From the NCBI GenBank assembly GCA_900323505.1, contig OOIN01000006.1, positions 186,001 through 250,000 on the forward strand: a DNA stretch of 64,000 nucleotides, in the 5' to 3' direction. Below the pieces are notes generated by a model. The model worked only from the letters and a program-made list of their open reading frames with translations, ran no database searches and was not told the origin of the DNA. Both the position numbers and the translations under genes were made by a program. How positions within the stretch are numbered: the stretch's first letter is position 1; each line of letters opens with the position of its first letter. This DNA comes from Ustilago trichophora. Its lineage: Eukaryota; Basidiomycota; Ustilaginomycetes; Ustilaginales; Ustilaginaceae. This document shows positions 1 to 9,114 of this stretch, piece after piece.

Positions 1-1050
1 AGTGGGGATCGCCTCTGCCAAGAAACACTTGTGGTGGGCACACTTCACTTGCAGCCACCTACTTTTCGTGGCCTAGCGGATATCGCCACCACCGGTCGTG
101 CAAGCCGGTAACGGATGCTTTCTCAGCGCCGCCCTAGTGAAATGGTGACATCAATTGCACAAGTGCGTGCTAGCTGGGCGGTAGCTTCAAATTCGGGGTT
201 GGGACGGCAGCCCACACCACGGACTCGCGCTGCATATGAGTTGCCATTGATGGTGATGGTATTGGTGGGGACTGCTGAGGGACGCAGCAGTGGGCACGGT
301 GGATCGGATTCGGAATCCCACACCGCTAACCTCAAACAAAAGCGAGAACCTTGAGGCAGCGGATTTGCGCCGCTCTGTGGTGACATTAATACTGCGGTGA
401 CGATGCGAAGTCGAGTGGAGACGTGCAGCCATGTATGCACAACCTCGACCCTGTGGCATGTCACACCGGTGTGTCAGACAGTTTCGTCCCGCAAAACAAA
501 ATAGGCACCCTAGGTGCCGTATTGCACCCCTCATCACTAGAAACTAGCGGTGGTTGCGTCGTCACTGCAAGTCGCGCAGATGGCGTACCACCATGCTGTG
601 TGCCGAGATTGCAGATTGGAGACCATACGACGTTCCAGGTGGCAACTTCTGGGATTCACGCTTGCATTCATCTATTCAATCACGCTTGGATCTCTCTATT
701 CAGTCGAGTGCCCTTTCATCAGAGTTTTCTGTCCGCTCCCACACTGCGATCTCACACGCAAACATCAGGGCTATGCAGCATTGCAGCCACACAGGATTAC
801 ATTTCACACTCGGGGGCCCAGAAAGGATGCGAAAGGATTAGGTTTATGGTTGTGAACAGGAGAATTGGAAAAGGTGCAGAAGACCAAAAGGATACTAGAA
901 AGCCCTCTTCAAGGTTTCACATAAGAGATCCCAGAAATCGGTCTATGATGGATAGCAAGCACAGAAGGGTCTTGAAGCTCACGATGCAAAGGTTGTGCTT
1001 CGACGCTTGGAATCGCGATGATTGCGAGGAGAGGAGAGATCCGGGCAAGA
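1..1050. other. Left-edge spacer with no supported gene
   Basis: Open frames exist on both strands, the longest about 214 codons on the plus strand, but none has a recognisable domain, signal peptide or clean start context. Around 203-222 the sequence TGGGACGGC followed by CCCACACC resembles the spacer text near 7257 inside the secreted-protein array. This stretch could therefore be the 5' flank of a further array copy lying left of the window. That is inference from short similarity only. Confidence 0.5.
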
Positions 1051-1464
1051 TTAGGGCCACGCAGTGACTTGGAAGATGTCAGAAGGGATTTCGGTGCCAT
1101 CGTCGTTGAGTGTCAGGACAATCTGATAGCTTCCTAGATCTTGATCTTTATTCAAATTGTCGATGACAAAGCTGACTCGTCCGCATTCGCCACCGCAGGA
1201 GTTGGCAGCTGGAGCATTTACAGCAACAACTCGTTTAGGAACAAGAAACTCCAAAGCTGTGTTTGGAGCCGGTTGAAACGTCACATTTACCGTTCCTGTT
1301 TCATAGAGGACATTATTCCACTCAACTTCAACAGGGTCGCCAATATGCCACACTGATTCTTTGGTAGGAGAAGTGAAGTAGGGAGGATATTCCGGGTTGA
1401 TCTTAGCAAAGCTTAAAACCGCCAGGAGGAGAGCGGCGAAGACAGTGTTTAGGAGACGGACCAT
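1051..1464 (-). CDS. Small secreted Kre9/Knh1-like protein, array copy 1
   Basis: The product is a predicted 137-residue extracellular protein. Residues 1-20 form a signal peptide (MVRLLNTVFAALLLAVLSFA). The rest is one beta-sandwich resembling the Kre9/Knh1 N-terminal family: a YFTSPT strand with VWHIGD near 30-43, an EVEWNN strand at 47-51, and GSYQIVLTL at 111-119 followed by SDIFQV. Cys90 and Cys94 (C-x3-C, then GR) are the array's cysteine pair. The start at 1464 is chosen because the signal peptide begins there and all paralogs start MVR/MAR/MV. The closest relative is copy 2, which shares INPE(Y/F)PPYFT. A TATA/TTGAAAGCT promoter lies about 90 bases upstream. Function is unknown; a cell-wall or host-interaction role is inferred. 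Confidence 0.82.
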   Translation of the reverse strand: MVRLLNTVFAALLLAVLSFAKINPEYPPYFTSPTKESVWHIGDPVEVEWNNVLYETGTVNVTFQPAPNTALEFLVPKRVVAVNAPAANSCGGECGRVSFVIDNLNKDQDLGSYQIVLTLNDDGTEIPSDIFQVTAWP

Positions 1465-1548
1465 CTTTGCTGGAGTGCTGGAGTGAGAAAAAACTGAAAA
1501 GTGGTGAGATGTCGAAAGGTAGACGATCAAGAACCCAAAAAGTCGAAG

Positions 1549-1571
1549 TTTAAATAGATGACAGCTTTCAA
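1549..1571 (-). promoter_or_regulatory. Core promoter of array copy 1
   Basis: On the minus strand TTGAAAGCT (1571-1563) is followed by GTCAT and a TATA-like CTATTTAAA (1557-1549), about 85 bases before the ATG at 1464. The short insertion between the two blocks is shared in kind with copy 7. Confidence 0.5.
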
Positions 1572-2037
1572 GAAGTCGTTGGCGTGGCAAAGGAGTCCTG
1601 TGACGGATGCACTCATATGCGCAGTAACTTGCCTTTGTCGCGGACGGACGGGTCTCTTTACAACAATTGCGCACGACATTGCTCTCAACACATCTTGGGC
1701 AGGTTAAATGGTGGGGCGCCGAGAGGGTCACCGCACGAGGGCCACAATACAAATTTGCGCCCGTATGAACTCACAATCCAGATACGTCAGAGTCGAGACC
1801 GTGTACTGTACTCTGTCCAATGTCTCAGTTCCACAAGTATTCACAAGCACATCACGGCAGCATAACGCAACTCATTGAACAGTCAATTTCATACCAAGGC
1901 TGGAAGAGTGCCTTCTGCCATGTCATAGAGAGATGTGTAAGAGAAGATCGAGACCTGATCTGACATGATGAAACCGACCGAGCTCCCTATGGACGCTCTC
2001 CACCGATGATCTTGGTGCAAATGACCTTTAGATAGGC

Positions 2038-2433
2038 TCACTTCGTGATGGCAAATTTGTCAGAAAGGAATCGAATGTTGTCGTCGGGGAGGTACATCAC
2101 GACTTGATAGGTGCCCGCCGGGTTATCCCCAATATTGACAGTCCAAGCGAAGCGACCACAACCACCCCAGCAAGAGTCAGCGGCGGCTGCACCTTCGGTG
2201 ATGGTAATTGACCTAACAGTCTGAGCACTTGATGTGCCTTCAGCCCCCTGGAGAATGAGATTGACACTTCCCGAAAGAACATTATGCCATTCAATGTTGA
2301 CATAGTCTCCAGGGCCCCACGTCATACCACTGGTTGGATAAGTGAAGTAGGGTGGGAATTCTGGATTGATCATAGCGACGCTCACAGCGGCGAGGAGGAA
2401 GGCAGTGGAGAGGGAGGTGAGGAGGCCGAGCAT
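2038..2433 (-). CDS. Small secreted Kre9/Knh1-like protein, array copy 2
   Basis: The product is 131 residues. A signal peptide occupies about 1-20 (MLGLLTSLSTAFLLAAVSVA). Residues 21-131 form the array's single beta-sandwich: INPEFPPYFTYPTSG, TWGPGD at 38-43, NIEWHN, then GRFAWTV, GTYQVVMYL at 108-115 and SDKFAI at the end. The cysteines are Cys88 and Cys92, the C-x3-C variant shared only with copy 1, so the two are probably the most recent pair at this end. The start at 2433 is supported by the signal peptide and by a TATA box about 75 bases upstream. The protein is expected to be secreted; its function is unknown. Confidence 0.82.
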   Translation of the reverse strand: MLGLLTSLSTAFLLAAVSVAMINPEFPPYFTYPTSGMTWGPGDYVNIEWHNVLSGSVNLILQGAEGTSSAQTVRSITITEGAAAADSCWGGCGRFAWTVNIGDNPAGTYQVVMYLPDDNIRFLSDKFAITK

Positions 2434-2509
2434 CTTGATAAGAACAGGAGTGTTCAGAACAATGGTAGAACATCGAGGGGTGGATGACAAAGAAGCCGGA
2501 CGGAGGTGC

Positions 2510-2523
2510 TATATAGCTTTCAA
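2510..2523 (-). promoter_or_regulatory. Core promoter of array copy 2
   Basis: Minus-strand TTGAAAGCTATATA is a fused TTGAAAGCT block and TATA box, 75-90 bases before the ATG at 2433. It is one of the best matches to the array consensus. Confidence 0.6.
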
Positions 2524-3024
2524 GACAATGCCGACTTAGCTGAAGACCCTCTAGAGAAACGCTTGACAAGCACAGCCACCTAGCTTCCCGGTGGGACAGT
2601 GGGGCTTTCTCGTCCCGCTTGCAATGACTGTTACTACCTCCACCACACCAATTGCAGGCGCGCCTGCACGGTCGGGGTTTCTGGCTCAAATGAAGTCAGG
2701 GGCTCAAACGCAGTCAGGGGTCAGGCAATGGTTGCTCGAGGTTGGGGACACACTACCTCATTGCTAGCCCCAAACGTTCTCAAGAGACTCAAGGCAGCGA
2801 AGCCATATCAGCACGAGTCCCACGTCGATAGCGAAAGCACGTGACGCGATTTGTCTGATCATAGCGCAGAGGAGAAGAACAGGAGCTCGAGGATTGATAC
2901 GAGAAAGTGATAAGTCATGATCTGGAGTTGACCTGGGATTGCAGAAGGATCTCGACGATCGCGATGCGAAGCAATCAAGGCCGTGGCTTGAGGGTTAAGA
3001 CGGCGATATCGCGCAAGGAGACAT

Positions 3025-3444
3025 TCATTCACCCTTAGGAACGATCGTGAATTCGTCAGAAAAGAATTTCTGGGTGGTTCCTGAAGCACGACCTTAGGAT
3101 CCTGGAGGGTCGTATGCATCTTCAGGGACCCACCAGAAAGTCGCGCAAGGTTCTTTCAGCTTGCCTCGGTTGCAGGCCTTCATTTCTGGGTCAAACCTGC
3201 CTGAATAACTAGGAGCAATCCAAGTGGGCGTAGCATCCGGAGTCTGAGTAGAGACTAGTCCAATGTCGACACGAGACTCGGGGCCATTGCGCCAATCAAT
3301 GGTAACTTCATTGTCGATATGCCATACATCCCACTTACGAGGATGAGTGAAGTAGAGTTTGGGAGGGGAGGTGGTGGGACCAGCTGCAACGTACATGACG
3401 GCCACGGGAATGATGCTGAAGAGGATGTTGAGGACGCGGACCAT
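3025..3444 (-). pseudogene. Array copy 3, truncated by an in-frame stop
   Basis: The open part (3094-3444) encodes 116 residues: a signal peptide at about 1-21, LYFTHPRKWDVWHIDNE, TIDWRNGPES, the pair Cys91/Cys100 (C-x8-C) and FWWVPEDAYDPPGS. Every intact paralog continues with Tyr and two more strands ending in SDxF(T/S)(I/L). Here the codon after PPGS is TAA (3096-3094), where the others have Tyr. Downstream in the same frame the text FFSDEFTIVPKGE is still readable, ending at a TGA at 3025. The stop therefore removes a conserved C-terminus that once existed. A slight length difference after the stop suggests small indels as well. It is either a decaying copy, a short secreted form, or a sequencing error. 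Confidence 0.7.
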
Positions 3445-3548
3445 CTTGACGTCTCTTTGGTATGACTTGGTGAGGACAAAGAAAAGCAGAAGAAGAAAGG
3501 GCTGTAGGATACGGAAAAGCAGACCACCGAGGACAAGAATGTACGACC

Positions 3549-3563
3549 TTATGTAGCTTTGTT
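3549..3563 (-). promoter_or_regulatory. Core promoter of array copy 3
   Basis: Minus-strand AACAAAGCTACATAAG is a degenerate form of the TTGAAAGCT/TATA block, about 105 bases before the ATG at 3444. Its divergence fits the damaged state of the gene. Confidence 0.4.
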
Positions 3564-3706
3564 GGCCACAAAAGAAGCAGAGGACAAAAGTCCATCGGGT
3601 GGGACTGGATGCACTTCCTCGCACTCACAGTTGGATCGCAGAAGGGGGTTGGCACACTTCTAGAGTCTCAGCTAGCAAAAGGAAAACGTTTATCGCCACA
3701 CAATAA

Positions 3707-3802
3707 CATGATGGCGGTACAAGCTGTCCTTCAACGTGTGGGACCCTTCCCACAACGACATGATGGCGGTGCAAGCTGTCCTTCAAGATGTGGGACCCTT
3801 CC
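3707..3802. repeat. Tandem 52-base duplication in the copy 3/4 spacer
   Basis: A 44-base segment at 3707-3750 recurs at 3759-3802 with about three differences, giving a 52-base period. Each copy contains CATGATGGCGG, AAGCTGTCCTTCAA and GTGGGACCCTTCC. The first copy ends in a perfect inverted repeat, GTGGGA-CCCT-TCCCAC (3738-3753). Confidence 0.85.
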
Positions 3803-4066
3803 TACCTCTGGTGGTGGAACGCACAGCCCTCGGTACCACCGGTTGCGTGCATGACTTTCATATCACGGAAAAATAGAGTAAAGGGTTTCATTATTTCGTA
3901 GCTCGGGGTCGAGTTGAAGAGACACAGGAGAGAAAAGACTTGGAGAGCTCAGAAGAGCTTAAGGTCTGATCTACTTGAAAGGAAGAATCACAGGGAAGTC
4001 ATGGAATGATAGCCACTTGTCGATACTTGAATCACTGAACACCGAATAAGAAAGCGTTGTGCAAGA

Positions 4067-4501
4067 CTAGACGACGATGGTGAATGATTTGGATGTGGCC
4101 ACATGGCCGTGTTCGAGGACCAGAACAGCTTCGTATAGTCCAGTCTCGAGAGACTTGGTCTGAGTCACGGGATCCTTGTCATCAACGACCCAAGTGAAGC
4201 GTGCGCAAGGTTCGTCCGCTGGGCCCCGATCGCAGGGGGGATCACCTTCAACGAACCTGCCTTTAGTACCTGTCGTGACTACCATAGGTGGCACAACTCG
4301 AGCAATAGGCGTGTTCGCAACCGGACGAACCACGATGCCTACATTGCCGACGGCAGCATTCCTCCACTCAAACAAGAGGCTGTCACCAACATGCCAAGTG
4401 CCACCGGTTGGGAGAGAGAATTTGACATCGTCAGGCTCGCAAGAGACCCTCAAAGAGGCAATGAGGACAACGGTGGAAAGGATGGTGACGAGGCGGGCCA
4501 T
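4067..4501 (-). CDS. Small secreted Kre9/Knh1-like protein, array copy 4
   Basis: The product is 144 residues with an N-terminal hydrophobic signal peptide (about 1-20, MARLVTILSTVVLIASLRVS). The fold markers are KFSLPTGGTWHVGD at 27-40, LLFEWRNAAVGNV at 42-54, the pair Cys90/Cys99 (C-x8-C) in a CDRGPADEPCARFTW segment, then GLYEAVLVLE and SFTIVV at the C-terminus. A seven-residue insertion before GLYE (about 110-118) lengthens the last loop relative to copies 7 and 8. The start at 4501 matches the paralogs, and a TATA box lies about 70 bases upstream. It is predicted secreted; no enzymatic motif is present. Confidence 0.82.
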   Translation of the reverse strand: MARLVTILSTVVLIASLRVSCEPDDVKFSLPTGGTWHVGDSLLFEWRNAAVGNVGIVVRPVANTPIARVVPPMVVTTGTKGRFVEGDPPCDRGPADEPCARFTWVVDDKDPVTQTKSLETGLYEAVLVLEHGHVATSKSFTIVV

Positions 4502-4571
4502 CGTACAAAGTGGAAGTGAGTCGGATAAGAGTTGGAGTGCCAAAAGGCAAACTTCGAGGGACCAGAGGAGA

Positions 4572-4586
4572 TTATAAAGCTTTTGG
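4572..4586 (-). promoter_or_regulatory. Core promoter of array copy 4
   Basis: Minus-strand CCAAAAGCTTTATAA keeps the AAAGCT-TATA arrangement of the array consensus, 70-85 bases before the ATG at 4501. Confidence 0.45.
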
Positions 4587-5085
4587 CCTGCATCGAAAAA
4601 GGAGTTGACGGCGGGGCAAAGACTCTTGATAATTCTCTTCACACACGCCACTTTGTCGTGGACCGGCCTCCCGTTTCACTCTCTACACCTCAGTGGGCTT
4701 GTGGGTTGGGGCCACCAAATGAAGTCCACACTACAGCGTTTTGTAGACCCACGACTCGTGATCATGCTTCGCACGTCATTGTCGCACACTTTTGCCCACA
4801 AGGAGAACGTTTTGGCCGCACAACGCTGCTGCATGGACACCCACTTTACATTGGGGCTAGAACGACCTGAACCACTTCATTCGATCATCGCGCGGAGGAT
4901 AGAAGCAAATGAAACATATTCGAAAGAAGGTTCGAGGCTGACGCGAGAGAAGAGGAAGGCTGAAAAGAGTCATGACAGTAACGATGCAATGCGATAAAGG
5001 TTGAGAAACAATGCGAGACTGAGTGTTTACCGCCTGTCGACGATTCAAGATTGCAAGCATTGCCCAGGATGATATTAGGATAGAT

Positions 5086-5535
5086 TTACGAGTCGGCTTC
5101 GATGGTGAAAACGTCAGAGTAGATCTTTTCGTTGGACCCTTCGACAACTAGTTCGGCTCGGTAGCTTCCAGTCGGGAAAGGCTTTTTGGGGTCACCGGTA
5201 TAAACTTCCCAAGTGCAGCGCCCACAAGGTGGATTCTCCGGGCCTCCATCACATTGGCCGTTTTCGTTTTTGATCCTGGCGACAAGTTTCTTAGCGACGA
5301 TGACCGGAGGGACGTTAGGTCCATTCGGGGCAGGAACAACCGAGAGCTGGACATTTCCGACAGGAGCGTTACGCCAGCTAAAGTAAACTTTGGCACCGTC
5401 GTGCCATTTGGCCGTGCTCGTAGGGTAAGAAAAGTAGATGCCCTCGGGGTTCTGGTCGGAGCCAGCGGGGAGAGCAGCGACGCTCATAGCGGCTACAATC
5501 GCTGTGGAAAAGAGCATGTTGAAGAAACGGGCCAT
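5086..5535 (-). CDS. Small secreted Kre9/Knh1-like protein, array copy 5
   Basis: The product is 149 residues with a signal peptide at about 1-21 (MARFFNMLFSTAIVAAMSVA). It then has IYFSYPTSTAKWHDG, VYFSWRNAPVGNVQL at 50-64, and the pair Cys95/Cys104 (C-x8-C) within CDGGPENPPCGR. An additional Cys107 is unique to this copy, so one cysteine may be unpaired or allow dimerisation. The C-terminal strands are GSYRAELVVEG and SDVFTI. The closest relative is copy 6 (WRNAP, VVPA, GPEN). The start at 5535 fits the paralogs, and a TATA/TTGAAAGCT promoter lies about 100 bases upstream. Confidence 0.82.
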   Translation of the reverse strand: MARFFNMLFSTAIVAAMSVAALPAGSDQNPEGIYFSYPTSTAKWHDGAKVYFSWRNAPVGNVQLSVVPAPNGPNVPPVIVAKKLVARIKNENGQCDGGPENPPCGRCTWEVYTGDPKKPFPTGSYRAELVVEGSNEKIYSDVFTIEADS

Positions 5536-5634
5536 CTTGTTGATAGGAATGAGAGAATTGAAGACAAGATGGGATGACAAAGATACTGTGCTATACAGTA
5601 AACATTGAAGGTGAAGAATCCAAACGGAGGAGAC

Positions 5635-5648
5635 TTTATAGCTTTCAA
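5635..5648 (-). promoter_or_regulatory. Core promoter of array copy 5
   Basis: Minus-strand TTGAAAGCTATAAA combines the TTGAAAGCT block with a TATA box about 100 bases before the ATG at 5535. Confidence 0.6.
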
Positions 5649-5875
5649 TCCCCATCACAAAAGGCGTCGTAGGATCCCTCAGCGGGACACGCTTCACACG
5701 CACAGCCACTGGGCTCCACCGTACTTCAAGGATCCCCACCGTTGGCTCTTGCACGGCCTCTCAGCTTTACCTTGGAGGACTGGTGGGGTGAGTACGCAAC
5801 ACGCTGAAGAAAGGCAGGATAGACGGCCAAGGTACCAGCCCAAAAAACGGACTTGCACTCCAACCGAAGAACTGG

Positions 5876-5929
5876 GCGAGGCAGCGAGCACTTCTGTCAC
5901 AGACCTGGACGAGGCAGCGAGCACTTCTG
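5876..5929. repeat. 33-base tandem repeat in the copy 5/6 spacer
   Basis: CGAGGCAGCGAGCACTTCTG occurs at about 5877-5896 and again at about 5910-5929, a 33-base period. No open frame supports it as coding. Confidence 0.75.
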
Positions 5930-6252
5930 ACATCGTTCTACACTACTAGCCTTAAGCACACATGAAAGGCTTGCCGCAACGCAGCAGCACCACAAACCAA
6001 AACTATCTGAAGCAATTCATTCAATCATAAGGGTGGAAAGAGATAAAATGCGAGAGAAAAAACTTGATAAGGGAGGCGACATGAAGAAGATTCGAGAGAT
6101 GCTACGAGAGAGCATGAAAGGTTGTGTTCGTCAAAGAACGCGTGACAGCGTCAGGAAAGTAACGATATGAAGCGACGTTATACTGGTCCGCGGTTAAGTG
6201 CTAGGCATTTACCAACTCGTTGAGGTATTTGAGCATTCGGCGGCACGCAAGC

Positions 6253-6867
6253 TTAAGCAGTGACGTCGCTGTTAACGTAACCCTGCTTGGTACCGTAAAG
6301 TCTGCTCTGGCGATGGCGGTCGTCATCGTCATCGTCATCATCGTCGTCGTCGTCGTCATCACCGTCGTTGTCGTCATCGTCGTCTCCGCCATATTCATTG
6401 GTATTCTTCTTGATGGTAAACTCGTCAGAGTAGGAAGGCCCAATGGAAGGCGCGTGGTTGAGCTGCAGGATTGCCTGGTACTTTCCAGTAGGCAGGAAAT
6501 CAGGAACAGTCCAGACGGCACGTCCGCACGCTTGGTTCTCCGGGCCACGATCGCATTGGCAGTTGCTGTTTCCATTTCTGGCGTCAACACTTTCGAAGGC
6601 TTCAACCGGATCGAAGTGGGGTCCATCCTTGGCAGGCACTACATAGATTTTCACAGTTCCTTCGGGAGCGTTGCGCCAATTGAAGACGAATTGGGCACCC
6701 GATTCACCTACAGAACTTGCTTTGGGTGAAGAGAAGTAGGGGAGCGTGGCGGGGTCGTAGTTGCCAGGTCCCTGGTCGTTGGAATCGCCAGAGTAGTAGG
6801 GCAGAGCAGAGACGCTCATAGCGACCACCAGAACGGCGACAGAGAGGGTGTTGATGATGCGAACCAT
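6253..6867 (-). CDS. Secreted Kre9/Knh1-like protein with Asp-rich tail, array copy 6
   Basis: The product is 204 residues, the longest in the array. It has a signal peptide at about 1-21, LPYFSSPKASSVGESG, FVFNWRNAPEGTVKIYVVPA at 61-79, and a cysteine segment with Cys103, Cys105 and Cys114 (Cys105/Cys114 keep the C-x8-C spacing). It continues with GKYQAILQL at 128-136 and SDEFTIKK at 147-154. Unlike the others it continues for 50 residues: a tract with 20 Asp in residues 162-183, including 14 in a row, then RHRQSRLYG and a short end. The Asp codons mix GAC and GAT. The tail could bind divalent cations or basic surfaces; this is inference. The start at 6867 is the signal-peptide Met. Confidence 0.82.
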   Translation of the reverse strand: MVRIINTLSVAVLVVAMSVSALPYYSGDSNDQGPGNYDPATLPYFSSPKASSVGESGAQFVFNWRNAPEGTVKIYVVPAKDGPHFDPVEAFESVDARNGNSNCQCDRGPENQACGRAVWTVPDFLPTGKYQAILQLNHAPSIGPSYSDEFTIKKNTNEYGGDDDDDNDGDDDDDDDDDDDDDDRHRQSRLYGTKQGYVNSDVTA

Positions 6868-6978
6868 CTTGATAAGAGTAAGAGTGTACGAGTGTATGAA
6901 TGTGAGAGAGTAAGAGAATTGTTGAGTGAAAAGGCTTTGATGTCGAAAAGTAGACGAGTAAGAGCTGGAAAAGTTAAG

Positions 6979-6994
6979 TTTATATAGCTTTCAA
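6979..6994 (-). promoter_or_regulatory. Core promoter of array copy 6
   Basis: Minus-strand TTGAAAGCTATATAAA is the fullest match to the array consensus, 112-127 bases before the ATG at 6867. Confidence 0.65.
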
Positions 6995-7584
6995 CCTCGC
7001 TCGCCACCGTTTCCATAGCCACAGTGAAAGAGCTTGGTTGCTCTGGCAAAAGCTCGTCAGGTGGGGACGAGGATGGGAACGAGGGGGAACCACTTCATTA
7101 GCACAGCCACTGATCGTTGTTGAGGACTGATGTGTCTCCCCACCACTTACTGAGCAAAGCACGTCATGGTATCCCGCTCAGGCTCGATCCGGTGGGAAAG
7201 TGCCACACTTGGTAACATCATCTGTGGGCCATCTGGCACGGTCGAGACAACAGGATGGGACGGCCCACACCAACAATGTGTGACTGCAAATAAGGTCAGG
7301 GGCGCGATATTGGAAACCTGAAAGGAGGTGGGTTGCCTAGGTGCCTGTCCCACACTGCTTCAGAAACAACGAGAAGCTTGTCAAAGAGCGAGCAATGCAG
7401 TACCATAGTCTCACGTCGAGGCCAAAGAAAGTGAAGTATTTCATTCAATCACAACGGAAAGGAGCAAAAGCAGACATCGATTTTTTATTCGCAAAGAGAG
7501 ATTTGATTGAACTCGAGTGCTACTTGTTCGTGGACGCTTTCTTACCGTGGCCATTGCATGATACAGAATGAGGCTCGTGTGACC

Positions 7585-8004
7585 TTATGAAACGAGGCTG
7601 AACGCATCAGACACGTAAATGGATTGCCCATCATTGAAGTCGAAAAGGGCTTGATAGCTTCCACTTGGAGTATCTTGGTCAAAGATCCAATTGTAGCGTG
7701 CGCAAGGTTCGTGCTTGTCGCCTGGGTCGCAGTACCCATCAGTTTTTCCAGTGAACCTGCTTTTGGCGTTTTTAGTAACGGTTATATCCTTAGCCACAGG
7801 TCCTGTCGGAGCGGAGATGAGATAGAGCGCTACCTCGCCATTGGGAGGATTGCGCCACTCGAAGAAGACATGATCCTTACGATGCCAGACAGACTTGCTA
7901 TTTGGCGAGGAGATGTAGAAAGGATGATCAGGCTTGTCGGAGTCAGCAACGGTCAGAACGGCCAGGAGAACGGCCGCGCAGAGGGTGGCAAAGAGGGAAA
8001 CCAT
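7585..8004 (-). CDS. Small secreted Kre9/Knh1-like protein, array copy 7
   Basis: The product is 139 residues with a signal peptide at 1-20 (MVSLFATLCAAVLLAVLTVA). The fold markers are FYISSPNSKSVWHRKDHVFFEWRN (in parts, 29-52), the pair Cys92/Cys101 (C-x8-C) in YCDPGDKHEPCARYNW, GSYQALFDF at 115-123 and SDAFSL at the end. It is the close partner of copy 8: both share DHVF(F/Y)EWRN, KSRF, DGYCD and EPCARY, and their 3' flanks also align. This suggests a recent duplication. It is predicted secreted with no catalytic motif. Confidence 0.82.
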   Translation of the reverse strand: MVSLFATLCAAVLLAVLTVADSDKPDHPFYISSPNSKSVWHRKDHVFFEWRNPPNGEVALYLISAPTGPVAKDITVTKNAKSRFTGKTDGYCDPGDKHEPCARYNWIFDQDTPSGSYQALFDFNDGQSIYVSDAFSLVS

Positions 8005-8071
8005 CTTGATGAGAGCAAAAGGTGTCGAAAGAAACCATGTCTGAGTTGTTGAAGAGGTAGACAATCAAGCG

Positions 8072-8101
8072 CTTAAAAAGATGAGTGGCTACAGCTTTCA
8101 A
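8072..8101 (-). promoter_or_regulatory. Core promoter of array copy 7
   Basis: Minus-strand TTGAAAGCTGTAG is followed, after CCACTCATC, by the TATA-like TTTTTAAG. As in copy 1, an insertion ending in CATC separates the TTGAAAGCT block from the A/T-rich box. Confidence 0.45.
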
Positions 8102-8615
8102 CCGCGGTCAGGACAGAGTCGTCAGCGTAGCAAAGACGCAGCTAGTGAGAACGTTTGATACGTATAGCGACTGAGCTCCATTGTGCACAGCCTCCTCTCA
8201 ACAGGTTGTATAAAGTGCAGCTTGAGCGGGACGATTCAGTGGGTAGACAGTGGGATCGTGGGACCATCTCTTGCGTCCCACTTTACGTGATAGCCAGCAG
8301 GGTCGGGGCAACAGGACGTGGCATCGGTCCACGCCAACGATTCACACCCAGATGAAGTTAATGGGCGCAATAGCGCAGACCTGAGAGGATATCTAGTCGC
8401 CTGTCTCACACTGGGCTTGTCAAAGTGCGGCAAAACCAGCATGACTTCACAACGAGGCCAAAGGAAAGCAAAACATTTGATTCGATTGCAATGGAGACGA
8501 GCAAGAGACAAGGAATCTTGATTCGCAAGGAAAGACCAGACAAAAAGGAATGCCACACATTTGTGGACGTTTCGCAAGGGAAGTGTGGCAAGGGGAGAGG
8601 CTTATGTGGCCTTGA

Positions 8616-9011
8616 TCAATTGATCAAGAATTCGTCAGAATGGATAATTTCGTCTCCTTTCTGGTTTAGCACGGCAAAATAGCTTCCAGATTCAATATCG
8701 GCGGGAACGACCCAGCTGTAGCGTGCGCAAGGTTCCTTGTTGACACCTCCGTCGCAGTATCCATCACGTCTGGAGACGAACCTGCTTTTGATGTTTGTGG
8801 CGACGCTTATACCGTAGCTTGGCCAGTCCACCGGATAGAGGTAGATATCACCTTGACCACGAGGAGCATTGCGCCATTCATAGAAGACATGATCACCTGA
8901 TTTCCATGAAGCTCCCGAAGCCGGGGAGGAGAAGTAAGGGTCAGACTGGTCCGCGACCGTCAGAGTGGCCAGGAAAACAGTGGTGCTGAGAATGGAAAAG
9001 AGGCAAACCAT
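8616..9011 (-). CDS. Small secreted Kre9/Knh1-like protein, array copy 8
   Basis: The product is 131 residues with a signal peptide at about 1-20 (MVCLFSILSTTVFLATLTVA). It continues with PYFSSPASGASWKSGDHVFYEWRN (in parts, 25-48), the pair Cys86/Cys95 (C-x8-C) in YCDGGVNKEPCARYSW, GSYFAVLNQKGDE and SDEFLI. It is the most compact intact copy and the nearest relative of copy 7. The start at 9011 is set by the signal peptide; a longer in-frame upstream extension contains a short repeated SDTLS text that comes from 5' untranslated sequence. Confidence 0.82.
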   Translation of the reverse strand: MVCLFSILSTTVFLATLTVADQSDPYFSSPASGASWKSGDHVFYEWRNAPRGQGDIYLYPVDWPSYGISVATNIKSRFVSRRDGYCDGGVNKEPCARYSWVVPADIESGSYFAVLNQKGDEIIHSDEFLIN

Positions 9012-9114
9012 ATCGATGAGAGCAAAAGTGTCGAGAGAAAGGGTGTCTGATATGTCGACAGAAAGGGTGTCTGAGATGTCGAAAGGACAGACGGTCAAGT
9101 ATGCGAAAGGGGCT

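Noticed and set aside
423..1067. 214-codon plus-strand frame at the left edge
   Set aside because: It has no domain, signal peptide or sensible composition and its end overlaps the real copy 1 gene on the other strand.
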